Of a DNA stretch of 64,000 bases, positions 33,972 to 42,522 are shown piece by piece. The notes under the pieces are model-generated. The model was given only the letters and a program-made list of their open reading frames with translations. It made no database searches and was not told the origin of the DNA. Positions within the stretch are counted from its first letter, which is position 1. Each line of letters begins with the position of its first letter. A program made the translations under genes and the position numbers. The DNA comes from an uncultured Christensenellaceae bacterium (GTDB lineage: Bacteria > Bacillota > Clostridia > Christensenellales > Borkfalkiaceae): contig CAJUOI010000001.1 in NCBI GenBank assembly GCA_910588615.1, positions 28,318 through 92,317 of the forward strand. The letters run 5' to 3'.

Positions 33972-34814
33972 ATGGAAAAAGAAAAGATTTGCAAAGAGGC
34001 GCTGTCGCGGGAAACCGTCAGTATTCCCGCGCTGCAAAAGGAATTTTCGCTCACCTATCCGCAGGCGCGCGCCGTTGTGGAGGAGCTTGTATCAAACGAC
34101 GCTTTCAGGTACGAAAGCGGCGTCGTTTTCCGTCGTACGAAACGAGGGGAGAAGGCTTTCTGTGCGGCGGAGGAACGGCTCGCCGAAGAGTCCTCCGAAG
34201 GTGAAGCGAGGCAGACTTCGGACGAGGCGTGCGATGCAACGCTGGAAAAGCTGAAAAAGCAGCGTGCGGATCTTATGGCGCGCGAACTGCGCAGAAAGCG
34301 CGCGGAGTTGATTAAAAAATGGAAAGAGGAGCAAGAAGAAGGCGCAAAATCCGAGGAAGGGCGCACGGATGCGGAATCCGAGCGGACGGACGGTGAGAGG
34401 AAAAAGGAGAAGGAGGAGGACGGGGAGAAAGCCGAAAGCGACCCTCCCTTCGGTTCGCTCCGTTTCGAGCCCAATCTCATCGTCGCGGGCAAACAGATGA
34501 CGTGGGAACGGCTGGGCGACTACTCCTTCCGTCTGCGCGTCGTCTGGCTGAAATATTCCTCGGGCGAGGATTGTACGCTGAAAGTCATGTTTACGGACAG
34601 CGGGTCGACGTATTTGACGGACGACGGATACGTGTTCGAAACCGTGTCGAAAAAGAGCGGAGAAATCGCAGCGCGCATGAAACTGAGCATGGCGGAGCGC
34701 AGTTGGGATTTTATCAAAGTCGAGAATGAAACGCTGATGATGGAAACGAGCGTTACGCATCTGATTGCGGATGCATTCCGTCTTTACGCCGCCCTCGACC
34801 GCATTTTGGACTAA
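33972..34814 (+). CDS. winged-helix / coiled-coil protein of the VirD4-like module
   Basis: A 280-residue protein. Residues about 5-55 form a winged helix similar to the FtsK gamma domain (PALQKEFSLTYPQARAVVEEL), a DNA-binding fold. A highly charged helical stretch (about 60-155, rich in Glu, Lys and Arg) is followed by a compact C-terminal domain. That domain contains YLTDDGYVFETV, reminiscent of DUF1828-type modules. It starts 17 nt after the VirD4-like stop, with GAGG before the ATG. A DNA-recognition subunit for the ATPase is a reasonable guess. Confidence 0.6.
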   Translation: MEKEKICKEALSRETVSIPALQKEFSLTYPQARAVVEELVSNDAFRYESGVVFRRTKRGEKAFCAAEERLAEESSEGEARQTSDEACDATLEKLKKQRADLMARELRRKRAELIKKWKEEQEEGAKSEEGRTDAESERTDGERKKEKEEDGEKAESDPPFGSLRFEPNLIVAGKQMTWERLGDYSFRLRVVWLKYSSGEDCTLKVMFTDSGSTYLTDDGYVFETVSKKSGEIAARMKLSMAERSWDFIKVENETLMMETSVTHLIADAFRLYAALDRILD

Positions 34815-34821
34815 TAGTTTC

Positions 34822-34879
34822 TCCCTGCGTTTCCGCGTGGGGGATTTTTTTGGCGCTGCATACGCGATCGCGCCAAAAA
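34822..34879 (+). terminator. terminator and adjoining palindrome
   Basis: An imperfect stem (TCCCTGCG/CGCGTGGGGGA) is followed by seven T. Overlapping it is a 10-bp inverted repeat, TTTTTGGCGC (34846-34855) and GCGCCAAAAA (34870-34879), which could be a second terminator or an operator upstream of the next promoter. Confidence 0.6.
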
Positions 34880-34888
34880 CGGAAGGCG

Positions 34889-34918
34889 TTGGTTTTTGCC
34901 GTGCCGTTATGATATAAT
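34889..34918 (+). promoter_or_regulatory. promoter of the membrane/Nudix-like gene
   Basis: TTGGTT (34889-34894), an 18-nt spacer and a consensus TATAAT (34913-34918). It gives a short leader with a GGGAG ribosome site. Confidence 0.5.
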
Positions 34919-34951
34919 ACTTTCGGAAAACAATGATCGAAGGGAGAACGT

Positions 34952-36502
34952 ATGAAAAAATTCTGTCGCTTTATCAAGGCGGTTGCAACGAACTTCTGGG
35001 TGCAGCTCGTCGTTCTGCTCGCATGTATCGTCGGAATTTTCGCGGTGGCGTGCGTGATGGAGTCGGATAAAACTTTGGGCGCGAAAATTCTTGAATTCGT
35101 TACGAGCGGCGACATTATCTCCATTCTTCTCGCCGCATTCGTTTCGATCACCGTGGCGCGCATTACGTTTAAGGCGATGAGCGCCGTCGAGGAATCGCGC
35201 AAGCTGGAAAACGACCACCACAAGATCGTATGCAAGTATTTTTCCCATTCCAAGGATAAAATCGATTACGAACGCAATTACTGCAACAAAGACGGTTCGT
35301 TCATGTATCTGACGAAAGTGCCGCAAAATCGAAAAAAACAGAGCAATCCCGAGGCAAATAAAGAATCTTCGGATTATATAACGCGTCGGGAGGAAATCGA
35401 GGCGTATTGCGGGGGGAAACTGTATCTTCCCGTTTTAACGGTGTTTACGAATACCAGAGGCGATACGCAAATGCGCTTTCACGACAGTCGAGAAACCTTT
35501 ACGCTTCCTACTTTCGTCCGTGAAAACGTGCTCGCCCTGATGCACGCGCACTTCGTGTCGGACACGACGAACGGCGATACCGTCCGCCTGAACGATTTTT
35601 CCTACGACGGAAATACGGTTACGCTCGATACCATGCGCACGCACTACTTCGACATGCTCGTTACCAATCGCTGTATGGATTACAAGCTGGACAACGTGGT
35701 AACCCTGCGCGAAGTGTACGAGTACAACTCTACCGTAACGCCTTTGCGAGAATCGCAGCTGAGCAACCAAATCGGGCTGAACGGTTTAATTTTTACGAAT
35801 AACGGTTATCTTCTTTTGGAAAAGCGCGGACGAAAAAAAGCGGTGTGGAAGAATAAGTTTGCCCAGCCGATTTCCCTTGCCATGAAGACGAGCAATCTCG
35901 TCGATCCCAAGGGCGGGATCGGACCCTCGCAAGCCGACGCGGAAAACAATTTCAAAAATACCGTGCTCACGACGATCGGGAACAACTTCGGGTTTACGGA
36001 AGAGGATATTGTGTCCTTTCACGCGCAGACCAACTTTTTAGGAATTGCGCGCGATCTTTTGGAAGGAGGCAAACCGAACCTTTATTGTTACGTTGTCGTA
36101 GACAAGTCGGCGGAGGAAATGAAGGAGTACCTCGAACGCAAGGCGAAATCGGCTTGCGCCCGCGAAAACGACGCCTCGCTGCCCAAATTTACGAAGGCGA
36201 AGCTCGAAAGCGAATTCTATCTCGTCAACTACCGCGACATCGCGATCGACTATCATTACGCGTTGAAGGTGAAGGCGCGGAAAGTATACCGCGTCAAGCG
36301 CAAATACGCCCCGATCGTTTCGCGTGCACGGCAGTGTTTCGACGGATCGGTCTTCCGTTGGAAGCGCGCCTTTCACGGCAGTATTAAAAAGCAGTGCGGC
36401 GAGGCGTTGCTCTCCTGCCTGTATTACGTGGACGCCTGCCGCAAACGCATCGATTTGCAGACGGATATTTCGGATTATGACGAAAAAGTGGAAGCGAGAT
36501 GA
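34952..36502 (+). CDS. membrane protein with Nudix-like cytosolic segment
   Basis: A 516-residue protein. Two membrane helices lie at the start (about residues 12-34 and 50-72), the rest being cytosolic. Near residue 276 the sequence GLIFTNNGYLLLEKRGRKK resembles the first strands of a Nudix hydrolase, but the catalytic GxxxxxExxREUxEE box is not evident in what follows, so it may bind rather than cut nucleotides. The stretch before it (about 170-260) is also conserved-looking and mixed alpha/beta. The ATG of the sugar kinase overlaps its stop (ATGA). Family is unrecognised and confidence in function is low. Confidence 0.6.
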   Translation: MKKFCRFIKAVATNFWVQLVVLLACIVGIFAVACVMESDKTLGAKILEFVTSGDIISILLAAFVSITVARITFKAMSAVEESRKLENDHHKIVCKYFSHSKDKIDYERNYCNKDGSFMYLTKVPQNRKKQSNPEANKESSDYITRREEIEAYCGGKLYLPVLTVFTNTRGDTQMRFHDSRETFTLPTFVRENVLALMHAHFVSDTTNGDTVRLNDFSYDGNTVTLDTMRTHYFDMLVTNRCMDYKLDNVVTLREVYEYNSTVTPLRESQLSNQIGLNGLIFTNNGYLLLEKRGRKKAVWKNKFAQPISLAMKTSNLVDPKGGIGPSQADAENNFKNTVLTTIGNNFGFTEEDIVSFHAQTNFLGIARDLLEGGKPNLYCYVVVDKSAEEMKEYLERKAKSACARENDASLPKFTKAKLESEFYLVNYRDIAIDYHYALKVKARKVYRVKRKYAPIVSRARQCFDGSVFRWKRAFHGSIKKQCGEALLSCLYYVDACRKRIDLQTDISDYDEKVEAR

Positions 36503-37464
36503 GCAGGGTAGTATCGTTCGGGGAAATCATGCTGCGTCTTTCGGCAAAGACCGAAATCGCAAGGTGCCGTTCATTCGACGTATGTTACGGCGGGACGGAG
36601 GCGAACGTGCTCGCCTGCCTTTCCGGCTTGGGACACGAGACGTGTTACCTTACCGCTTTGCCGGATAACGAACTTGGCGACGCGGTCAAGGCGCACCTGT
36701 GCTCCTTCGGCATAGACTGCTCGCAAATCGTAACGGGCGGCAGTATTTTGGGGACGTATTTCGTTTCCGACGGCGGCGGCAGCAGGGGTGCGAATGTCAT
36801 TTACAACCGCGCGCACTCCGAATTTACCAAATTGGACGAGGACGCTTTCGATTACGACGCAGTGTTTGCGGGTGCGGAGCTCTTTCATATCAGCGGTATT
36901 TCGTTTGCACTGTCCGAAAGCAGCCGCAGCCTTGCCTTCCGGCTTGTAAGGGAGGCACGGGCGCGAGGTGTCGCCGTGAGCTTCGACTTTAACTACCGAG
37001 CCAAGCTTTGGAGTATCGAGGAGGCGGGAAGGGTATTCCGCGAGGTCGTGCCGCTCGTCGATATCGTGCTTGCGAGTCCGCTCGATTTATCCGCCTTTTT
37101 GCAGACGGACGAAGAGGCGTTTTTGAAAAATTATCCCTGTGCATTGCTCGTGCTCCGCAGCCGCATCGTGGAGAGCACGGCGCGCCACAGCGTCGGCGTG
37201 CGTGCCTTTGAGAGGATTTCGGGAAAAACGAACGCCGCAGTGTGCGATAGAATTTTCTTTCCCGTCAGGGAGAAAATCGGCGGAGGCGACGCGTTCGACG
37301 GTGCGTTTTTGCACCGCTGTCTGCAAAATCCGAGCGATTTGAAGGGCGCGGTCAATTACGCGGTCGCCGCGTTTGCGCTCAAGCATACGATCGCAGGCGA
37401 TACGTTTACGGGGACGGAGGAGGATATTATTGCATATGCAAAGGAGCTTGGCGTGAACCTATGA
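36499..37464 (+). CDS. PfkB family sugar kinase (2-keto-3-deoxygluconate kinase-like)
   Basis: A 321-residue ribokinase-fold enzyme that phosphorylates a sugar or sugar acid with ATP. It starts with VVSFGEIMLRLS, the PfkB pattern, has GGTEANVLACLSGLG in the substrate region and the catalytic signature GGGDAFDGAFL with the base Asp. The FGEIMLRLS start and GGTEAN resemble 2-keto-3-deoxygluconate kinases; the true substrate is open. It overlaps the genes on both sides by 4 nt, so the membrane protein, kinase and dehydrogenase genes are one tight operon. Confidence 0.85.
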   Translation: MSRVVSFGEIMLRLSAKTEIARCRSFDVCYGGTEANVLACLSGLGHETCYLTALPDNELGDAVKAHLCSFGIDCSQIVTGGSILGTYFVSDGGGSRGANVIYNRAHSEFTKLDEDAFDYDAVFAGAELFHISGISFALSESSRSLAFRLVREARARGVAVSFDFNYRAKLWSIEEAGRVFREVVPLVDIVLASPLDLSAFLQTDEEAFLKNYPCALLVLRSRIVESTARHSVGVRAFERISGKTNAAVCDRIFFPVREKIGGGDAFDGAFLHRCLQNPSDLKGAVNYAVAAFALKHTIAGDTFTGTEEDIIAYAKELGVNL

Positions 37465-38402
37465 AAATTTGTCTGAGTATTGCGGCTTGGGACGACGCCT
37501 TCCGCGAAATGCGCGAGCAGTTGGAACGGGTTGCCGAAGTCGAAGTCGTCGGGCTGGACGGCTATTCCCTGAAAGGAACGGATATTTTTATCGGAAAAAA
37601 GATGAGCGAAGCAACGCTGACGGGCGCCGACTCGCTGAAAGCGGTGTTCGCCTATAAGACGGGCGTCGACGATTTTCCGCTTCGGGCGTTCCGCGAACGG
37701 GGGATTCTCCTTATCAATTCGCACGTAAATTCGGGCTACATCGCCGAATATGCCTTTGCGTTGAGCCTCGCTCTCGTAACCCGCGTCGCGCAGTTCGACA
37801 AGGCAATGCGTCGGGGCGATTGGATGACTGCGGATCCCCATTGGCGCAGTCTGCTTTCGATGAAGGTGGGGCTTGCGGGATACGGCAGTATCGGCAGGGC
37901 AATCGACAGACTGCTGAGAATGAATAAAATTTCCACCTACACCATTGACCGCGGAAAAGAGTACGAAGGGGTTAACAAGGTTGTATCGTTGGAAGAATTG
38001 TGCAGAACGTGCGACCTTATCATCGCTTCCCTTCCGAGCACAAAGGAGACGGACGGGGTGTTTTCACGGGAAATTTTGCAGAGTATGCGCGGAAAATTCC
38101 TCGTAAACGTGGGCAGAAGCAACTGTATCGACGAGGCTGCGCTCTACAGGGCGCTGAAAGACGGCGTGCTCGCGGGGGCGGCAATCGACACATGGCGGCA
38201 GAAGCCCGCAACAGGGCAGAAGGATTTTTATCCTTACGATTTTCCCTTTCACGAGCTCGACAACGTTCTGCTTTCCTCGCATAAGGCAATGCAGATTGCC
38301 GACGGACATGAAAAGTACGTTAAGGATACGCTGTACAGCGTGCTGCGCTACCTCAACGGCGAGCCGCTGTCGTCGGTGGTCGATTTGACGAAGGGGTATT
38401 GA
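37461..38402 (+). CDS. D-isomer 2-hydroxyacid dehydrogenase
   Basis: A 313-residue NAD(P)-dependent oxidoreductase of the D-2-hydroxyacid family. The Rossmann motif is GLAGYGSIGRA, and the family signature region reads VNVGRSNCIDEAALYRALK with the catalytic Arg region upstream; the usual GG-H is represented by LLSSHKAM. It probably reduces or oxidises a sugar-acid-type substrate linked to the kinase, with whose gene it overlaps (ATGA at 37461). The exact substrate cannot be told. Confidence 0.85.
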   Translation: MKICLSIAAWDDAFREMREQLERVAEVEVVGLDGYSLKGTDIFIGKKMSEATLTGADSLKAVFAYKTGVDDFPLRAFRERGILLINSHVNSGYIAEYAFALSLALVTRVAQFDKAMRRGDWMTADPHWRSLLSMKVGLAGYGSIGRAIDRLLRMNKISTYTIDRGKEYEGVNKVVSLEELCRTCDLIIASLPSTKETDGVFSREILQSMRGKFLVNVGRSNCIDEAALYRALKDGVLAGAAIDTWRQKPATGQKDFYPYDFPFHELDNVLLSSHKAMQIADGHEKYVKDTLYSVLRYLNGEPLSSVVDLTKGY

Positions 38403-38465
38403 TCGGAACGGCTTGTTCAAAATCGGATTCTCGGAACCGAGTTTCTTTATCGGAGGGAGGCGCGC

Positions 38466-39143
38466 ATGACCTATTTTATTTCGGACGTCCACGGCGAGTA
38501 TTGCCTTTTTTTCCGTCTACTCGATAAAATAAAGTTTTCTCCCGCCGATCGGCTTTACGTGCTTGGCGATATGATCGACAAGGGCAACGAATCCGTGCGG
38601 CTTCTGAACGCTGTTTCTTCCATGACGGACGCCTCGTGTATTATCGGAAACCACGAATATGATTTTTTGAAATATTACCGCGCTGTTATGCGGGAAACGC
38701 ACGACGGTTTCGATGAGGTATTAAATCGATTGCAGGCATATTTTCCGAGCGATACCGCACGGCTGACCTGGGAGATTCTTGACTGGATGGATCGTTTGCC
38801 GCATTTTGTGTGTTCCAAGGGTTTTGTCGGCGTCCATGCGGGCGTGCCGCTCTTTCCGGACGGTACGCTAAAGCCGCTTGAAAAAAACCCGATCGAGGAC
38901 TTCGTGTACGACAGGAATTTCAAAAATCCGAAAACGCTCGTTAACGACGACAGAACGGTTTTATTCGGACATACGCCGACCTGTTATTTCAACGGTACGG
39001 GGGAGATTATTTTGTACCCCCGCAGGAATGGGAAGGGATATTCGCGCGTGCATCTCGATACGGGGGTGGCGCTTACAGGGTTGCTCGGCTGTTTTTGCCT
39101 TGAAACGGGCGAATGCCTGTACGAGAGGAAAGAGGAGATTTGA
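38466..39143 (+). CDS. calcineurin-like metallophosphoesterase (PrpE/PP2A type)
   Basis: A 225-residue two-metal phosphatase. The motifs are in order: FISDVHGEY (D, H), LGDMIDKGNES (GD, D-G), IIGNHEYDF (GNH-E/D), VGVHAGVP (H) and LFGHTPT (GH-P). This is the PrpE/serine-threonine phosphatase pattern; relatives act on phosphoproteins or dinucleoside polyphosphates. A GGAGGGAGG ribosome site lies before ATG 38466. It ends about 40 nt before the sigma-E-type promoter of spoIIID, and in Bacillus PrpE affects spore germination, so a spore link is possible. Confidence 0.88.
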   Translation: MTYFISDVHGEYCLFFRLLDKIKFSPADRLYVLGDMIDKGNESVRLLNAVSSMTDASCIIGNHEYDFLKYYRAVMRETHDGFDEVLNRLQAYFPSDTARLTWEILDWMDRLPHFVCSKGFVGVHAGVPLFPDGTLKPLEKNPIEDFVYDRNFKNPKTLVNDDRTVLFGHTPTCYFNGTGEIILYPRRNGKGYSRVHLDTGVALTGLLGCFCLETGECLYERKEEI

Positions 39144-39183
39144 CGCGTAGTTTTGCATCGGGATGTAAGGAAACAGCATTGGC

Positions 39184-39210
39184 ATAATTCCCCGAAATTC
39201 GACATAGATT
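39184..39210 (+). promoter_or_regulatory. sigma-E-type promoter of spoIIID
   Basis: ATA (39184-39186), 16 nt, then CATAGATT (39203-39210). This fits the B. subtilis sigma-E form ATA-(16-18)-CATAnnnT, the sigma factor known to transcribe spoIIID in the mother cell. Confidence 0.65.
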
Positions 39211-39240
39211 AAAGTATCTTTTGTCGAAAAAGGGGTGCTT

Positions 39241-39501
39241 ATGTGGGATAATATTGAAGAGCGGGTAAAGAAAAATGCGGAATACATCGCGCAAACGGGC
39301 TGTACCGTTCGCGCTTGCGCCGAACGAATGAACGTGAGCAAATCTACCGTACATAAAGACGTAACGGAGCGGTTGATGTTTATCGACGCCGAGCTGTGGG
39401 AACGAGTAAAAGCCGTGCTCGATTTCAATTTGAAGGAACGGCATTTGCGCGGCGGCGATGCTACGCGTAGAAAATACGAAAAAAAACGGAAGAAGAATTA
39501 A
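39241..39501 (+). CDS. spoIIID: stage III sporulation transcriptional regulator SpoIIID
   Basis: An 86-residue mother-cell DNA-binding protein that represses or activates many genes during sporulation. The helix-turn-helix GCTVRACAERMNVSKSTVHK and the basic C-terminus (HLRGGDATRRKYEKK) are diagnostic. ATG 39241 is used; a GTG two codons earlier is possible but lies in the AGGGGTG ribosome site. A sigma-E-type promoter precedes it and a strong terminator follows. Confidence 0.95.
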   Translation: MWDNIEERVKKNAEYIAQTGCTVRACAERMNVSKSTVHKDVTERLMFIDAELWERVKAVLDFNLKERHLRGGDATRRKYEKKRKKN

Positions 39502-39546
39502 ACTGATCTATGTCTGATAGCGTCGGATGATTGTTACAGAACAAAT

Positions 39547-39590
39547 AGCGCGCCGTATCCTTAATAGGAAACGGCGCGCTGTCTTTTTAT
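39547..39590 (+). terminator. intrinsic terminator after spoIIID
   Basis: A 10-bp GC-rich stem (AGCGCGCCGT, 39547-39556, with ACGGCGCGCT, 39571-39580) followed by a T-run. Confidence 0.85.
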
Positions 39591-39636
39591 ATTCAAGTTG
39601 ATTTTTTTGTCCGTTGCAGGAATTGGATTTCAAGGA

Positions 39637-40596
39637 TCAGTCCTGCAAAAGCTTCGTGTCCGTAGGCCAAGGGTATGCGCGGATGTTTTTGGAACGGTAT
39701 GCAAGCCTGTATTCGTACGGCGAGCAGCCTTCGAGAATGCGAAAGGAATAGATGAGCTGTTCGCGCGACGTAAAGCCCGAAAGCTTTGCGATTTCCTGGT
39801 TGGGCAGGGAGGTTGCCTGTAAAAGATTTTTTGCGTTTTTTACGCGAATCTCGGTGAGGATCGAGTGAATCCCTTTTTTAAATTCCGCTTTGAAAAGCCG
39901 TTGCAGATAGGCGGGGGAGAGTTCTACGGAGGCGGCGATTTCTTTTACGGAAACGGGATTCGCAAAGTTTTTCTGCATAAACTGTACGGCGTTTCTCACA
40001 TAGCTGAGCTTAATCGGCTGTGCGTTTTTGCTCGTGCGGCATTTGGCGATGTCGAAGAGCAATTTCAAAGAGAGCAGCCGCGCGGACAAGCTCTTTGCTG
40101 GTTCGCCGTTTGCATCGAGTTCCTCCACAAGCGACTTCATGGTAAGTCCTACGTCTCCCGAGTCATGTAATACGTAGAAAGGTGCATCCTCTTCTCGCAT
40201 TTCTTCAAGTTGACGGTTGGAGGAAAAGATATCGCGGACGTTCGGGGAGAGACTTTTGAGTAACTTCGAATCCTCCTCGCCGAAGCAGCTTTCGGGGAGC
40301 AACTCCACATTGTAAATCTGCGTGCCGTTCACTTCGACGGAAATTCTGTGATAATATCCCGTATTTACGAAAATGAAGCACTTTTCGGGGACGGATACGC
40401 GCTCAACCGTCTTCCCGTCGTCCGTCGTCATGTATTCAAAGGCAAAGGCGCCTTTTTGGCAATACATGATTTCAAACTGTCTATGGTGGTGCCATTCCAT
40501 AGTAAAGTCCGTTGCAAACATGTTCTGATACCAGCCGACGGGCACAAAATGCTGCGAAGAAAGCTGTTTTAACGTAAGTTCTCGAGAACCGTCCAT
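39637..40596 (-). CDS. AraC family regulator of the glycan locus
   Basis: A 319-residue regulator with a cupin sensing domain (about 20-170, MEWHHHRQFEIMYCQKG) and two C-terminal helix-turn-helix motifs (about 215-305; VSVKEIAASVELSPAYLQRLF and EIAKLSGFTSREQLIYSFRIL). It is divergent from the ABC sugar importer and glycosidase genes and is their likely activator. ATG 40596 lies 6 nt after a TATAAT box with no ribosome site, so its mRNA is probably leaderless. Longer upstream starts would lie within the promoter. Confidence 0.88.
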   Translation of the reverse strand: MDGSRELTLKQLSSQHFVPVGWYQNMFATDFTMEWHHHRQFEIMYCQKGAFAFEYMTTDDGKTVERVSVPEKCFIFVNTGYYHRISVEVNGTQIYNVELLPESCFGEEDSKLLKSLSPNVRDIFSSNRQLEEMREEDAPFYVLHDSGDVGLTMKSLVEELDANGEPAKSLSARLLSLKLLFDIAKCRTSKNAQPIKLSYVRNAVQFMQKNFANPVSVKEIAASVELSPAYLQRLFKAEFKKGIHSILTEIRVKNAKNLLQATSLPNQEIAKLSGFTSREQLIYSFRILEGCSPYEYRLAYRSKNIRAYPWPTDTKLLQD

Positions 40597-40602
40597 ACTG
40601 TG

Positions 40603-40631
40603 ATTATAGCACAAAGCAGGGGGGGGGTCAA
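40603..40631 (-). promoter_or_regulatory. AraC-gene promoter with G/C homopolymer in the spacer
   Basis: On the minus strand: TTGACC (40626-40631), a 17-nt spacer and TATAAT (40603-40608). Nine consecutive C on that strand (plus-strand G at 40619-40627) cover the end of the -35 box and the start of the spacer, so slippage would change the spacing. Confidence 0.75.
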
Positions 40632-40653
40632 GCATTTGAAAGATAATATCATT

Positions 40654-40677
40654 TTTTCTAACAGTACTGTTAGAAAA
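40654..40677. promoter_or_regulatory. 24-bp perfect palindrome, probable operator
   Basis: TTTTCTAACAGT and its exact inverse ACTGTTAGAAAA meet at 40665/40666. It lies nearly midway between the two divergent -35 boxes (22 bp from the AraC one, 25 bp from the importer one). A perfect dyad suits a homodimeric repressor better than an AraC protein, which normally binds direct repeats. Confidence 0.7.
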
Positions 40678-40702
40678 TAAAACATTATGTTGGATTTCGC
40701 TA

Positions 40703-40731
40703 TTGACTTGGGAAAATAACCGTATTAAAAT
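40703..40731 (+). promoter_or_regulatory. promoter of the sugar importer operon
   Basis: TTGACT (40703-40708), a 17-nt spacer and TAAAAT (40726-40731), followed by a leader of about 50 nt with AAGGAGG before ATG 40786. Confidence 0.65.
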
Positions 40732-40785
40732 TACTTTGAAAAAAGCTGAATTTTGTCATTCGGCAACTGTTTAAGGAGGAAATCC

Positions 40786-42522
40786 ATGAAAAAAATCGCA
40801 AAAATTTCGACGATTGCATTGGCGTGTTGCGTGGGGTTGGGCGCGCTTGCAGGCTGCGGCGATCCTCTGAAAAAGGGCAAGACAGTCGTTACGCTTTGGG
40901 GTTACGCCGACGAAGAAGAGGCAGACACCGTCCGTTCGATTGCGCAGTGGTATAACGAGAATAATCAAGATGAAATTTATATCGATTATCAGCCCAAACC
41001 GGGCGGCGCCTACGTTTCGTTGGCGGAGCGCGCGCTCGATTCTTCCCGCGGACCCGACGTGTTCTATCTCGGCGACCGCTATTTGAAGCGCTGGGCAAAG
41101 CGCGGTTACCTTGAAAACCTCGATTCTTACATTGCCGAATCCGATCTCGATTATACTCAGATGTGGACTTCGTCGCAGTACCGTTGGAGGTACGATCCCA
41201 AGAAAAACACCAACAACATGGACGATTCCGTCTACGCGCTCCCCAAGGACGTAAGCACGACTGCGCTTTACTATAATGCTTCCGTGATGGAGCGGCAGGG
41301 AATCAAGATTATTTCGGTGAACGAGGAGGATATGGCTGCCTTCAACGCGGGCGGAAAAGACCGCAACGGCAACACGAAAGCCTCTCTCGGTATTGAAATG
41401 ACCGTACCCGCAAAGGGCTTCTACCGCGAACAGAATTACAAAAACGGTAATTTTACGACGCCGCAATACGGTTTAAACGGCAAAGTAACGGAGACGATGA
41501 TTTTCAACAACCGCATCGCCATGAGCTGGGATGAAATCGAAGATCTCGCCATGATTCTGACGCGTGCATATAACCCCAACCTCGACGTGCAGAACGACAC
41601 GCAGTGGGGCTACTATACGGAATGGTGGTTTAACTACGGCTGGGGAATAGGCGGCGACTGCGCGGTGGATACGACGGGCGAAGGCGATTGGGAATTTTCC
41701 CTCGGCGACAAGACGCACAAGCGTATCGTGTATAACGCGGACGGATCCTACGCTGCGGACGACCACGGCAGAGTGAAATTTATCGCGGACGGAGAGGAGG
41801 GGAGCCTGACGGACGGTCAGTATGCGGGCAACGTGCTTCCCTCGCAGTACGAAGCGTTCGACCGCTTTATCAAGCTTGGCAAGCCGCAGGCATACGGCGG
41901 ACTCGGCGTCGCTCCCCGCGTCAAAGCGGATATCGGTCTTTCCACGTCCACTTCGTTCTTTGTCTCCGGAAGCGTTGCGATGCTTGTCGGAGAGAGCGGT
42001 AATACCGTTTCCTTCCGCAAGGCAATCAAGAACTTCGACTGGGACGTTGCGCCGTTGCCCGTCTACAAGGAATACGATCGCGACAACGTAACGGTAAAAA
42101 CGAAAGGACTCGAAATCGGGCACAGCGGCTCCACGGGGCTCGGCGTCTGGTCAAAGTCCAAGGTGAAGGACGAAGCGTTCAAGGTTGCGCTCTATCTTTC
42201 CGACGGATATGCGCAGACTTTGCAGGCGCAGAACGGTTATCGTATTCCGAATAATATATTGCTTGCGGAAAACGAGTACATTCAGAAGAACGTCGAAAGC
42301 GGGAACAAGCCCAAGAATATAGATCTCTTTACGAAGGCTGCCGTAACCGCGCGTCCCGCCGATTGGTGGTATATGCCCGACAATCTCTGGATCGATACCT
42401 GGGCGACGCCGCTCAACACGCAGTACCGTGAGAACGATAAGACGACGGACGAATTTTTCGCAGCCTATACCGACGCGACGAACGAAGTATTGCGCAATTA
42501 TAAACAGCAGGGGTGGGTTTGA
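40786..42522 (+). CDS. ABC sugar transporter substrate-binding lipoprotein
   Basis: A 578-residue extracellular solute-binding protein (family 1-like) with a lipoprotein signal (GALAGCG). It has the usual early VVTLWGYADEEEADTVRSI strand-helix and the GPDVFYLGDRYLKRWAKRGYL pattern of carbohydrate binders. It is longer than the common 420-450 residues, with insertions in the middle. It captures the oligosaccharide and delivers it to the two permeases encoded next. The stop overlaps the first permease start (TGATG). ATG 40786 follows AAGGAGG. Confidence 0.9.
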   Translation: MKKIAKISTIALACCVGLGALAGCGDPLKKGKTVVTLWGYADEEEADTVRSIAQWYNENNQDEIYIDYQPKPGGAYVSLAERALDSSRGPDVFYLGDRYLKRWAKRGYLENLDSYIAESDLDYTQMWTSSQYRWRYDPKKNTNNMDDSVYALPKDVSTTALYYNASVMERQGIKIISVNEEDMAAFNAGGKDRNGNTKASLGIEMTVPAKGFYREQNYKNGNFTTPQYGLNGKVTETMIFNNRIAMSWDEIEDLAMILTRAYNPNLDVQNDTQWGYYTEWWFNYGWGIGGDCAVDTTGEGDWEFSLGDKTHKRIVYNADGSYAADDHGRVKFIADGEEGSLTDGQYAGNVLPSQYEAFDRFIKLGKPQAYGGLGVAPRVKADIGLSTSTSFFVSGSVAMLVGESGNTVSFRKAIKNFDWDVAPLPVYKEYDRDNVTVKTKGLEIGHSGSTGLGVWSKSKVKDEAFKVALYLSDGYAQTLQAQNGYRIPNNILLAENEYIQKNVESGNKPKNIDLFTKAAVTARPADWWYMPDNLWIDTWATPLNTQYRENDKTTDEFFAAYTDATNEVLRNYKQQGWV

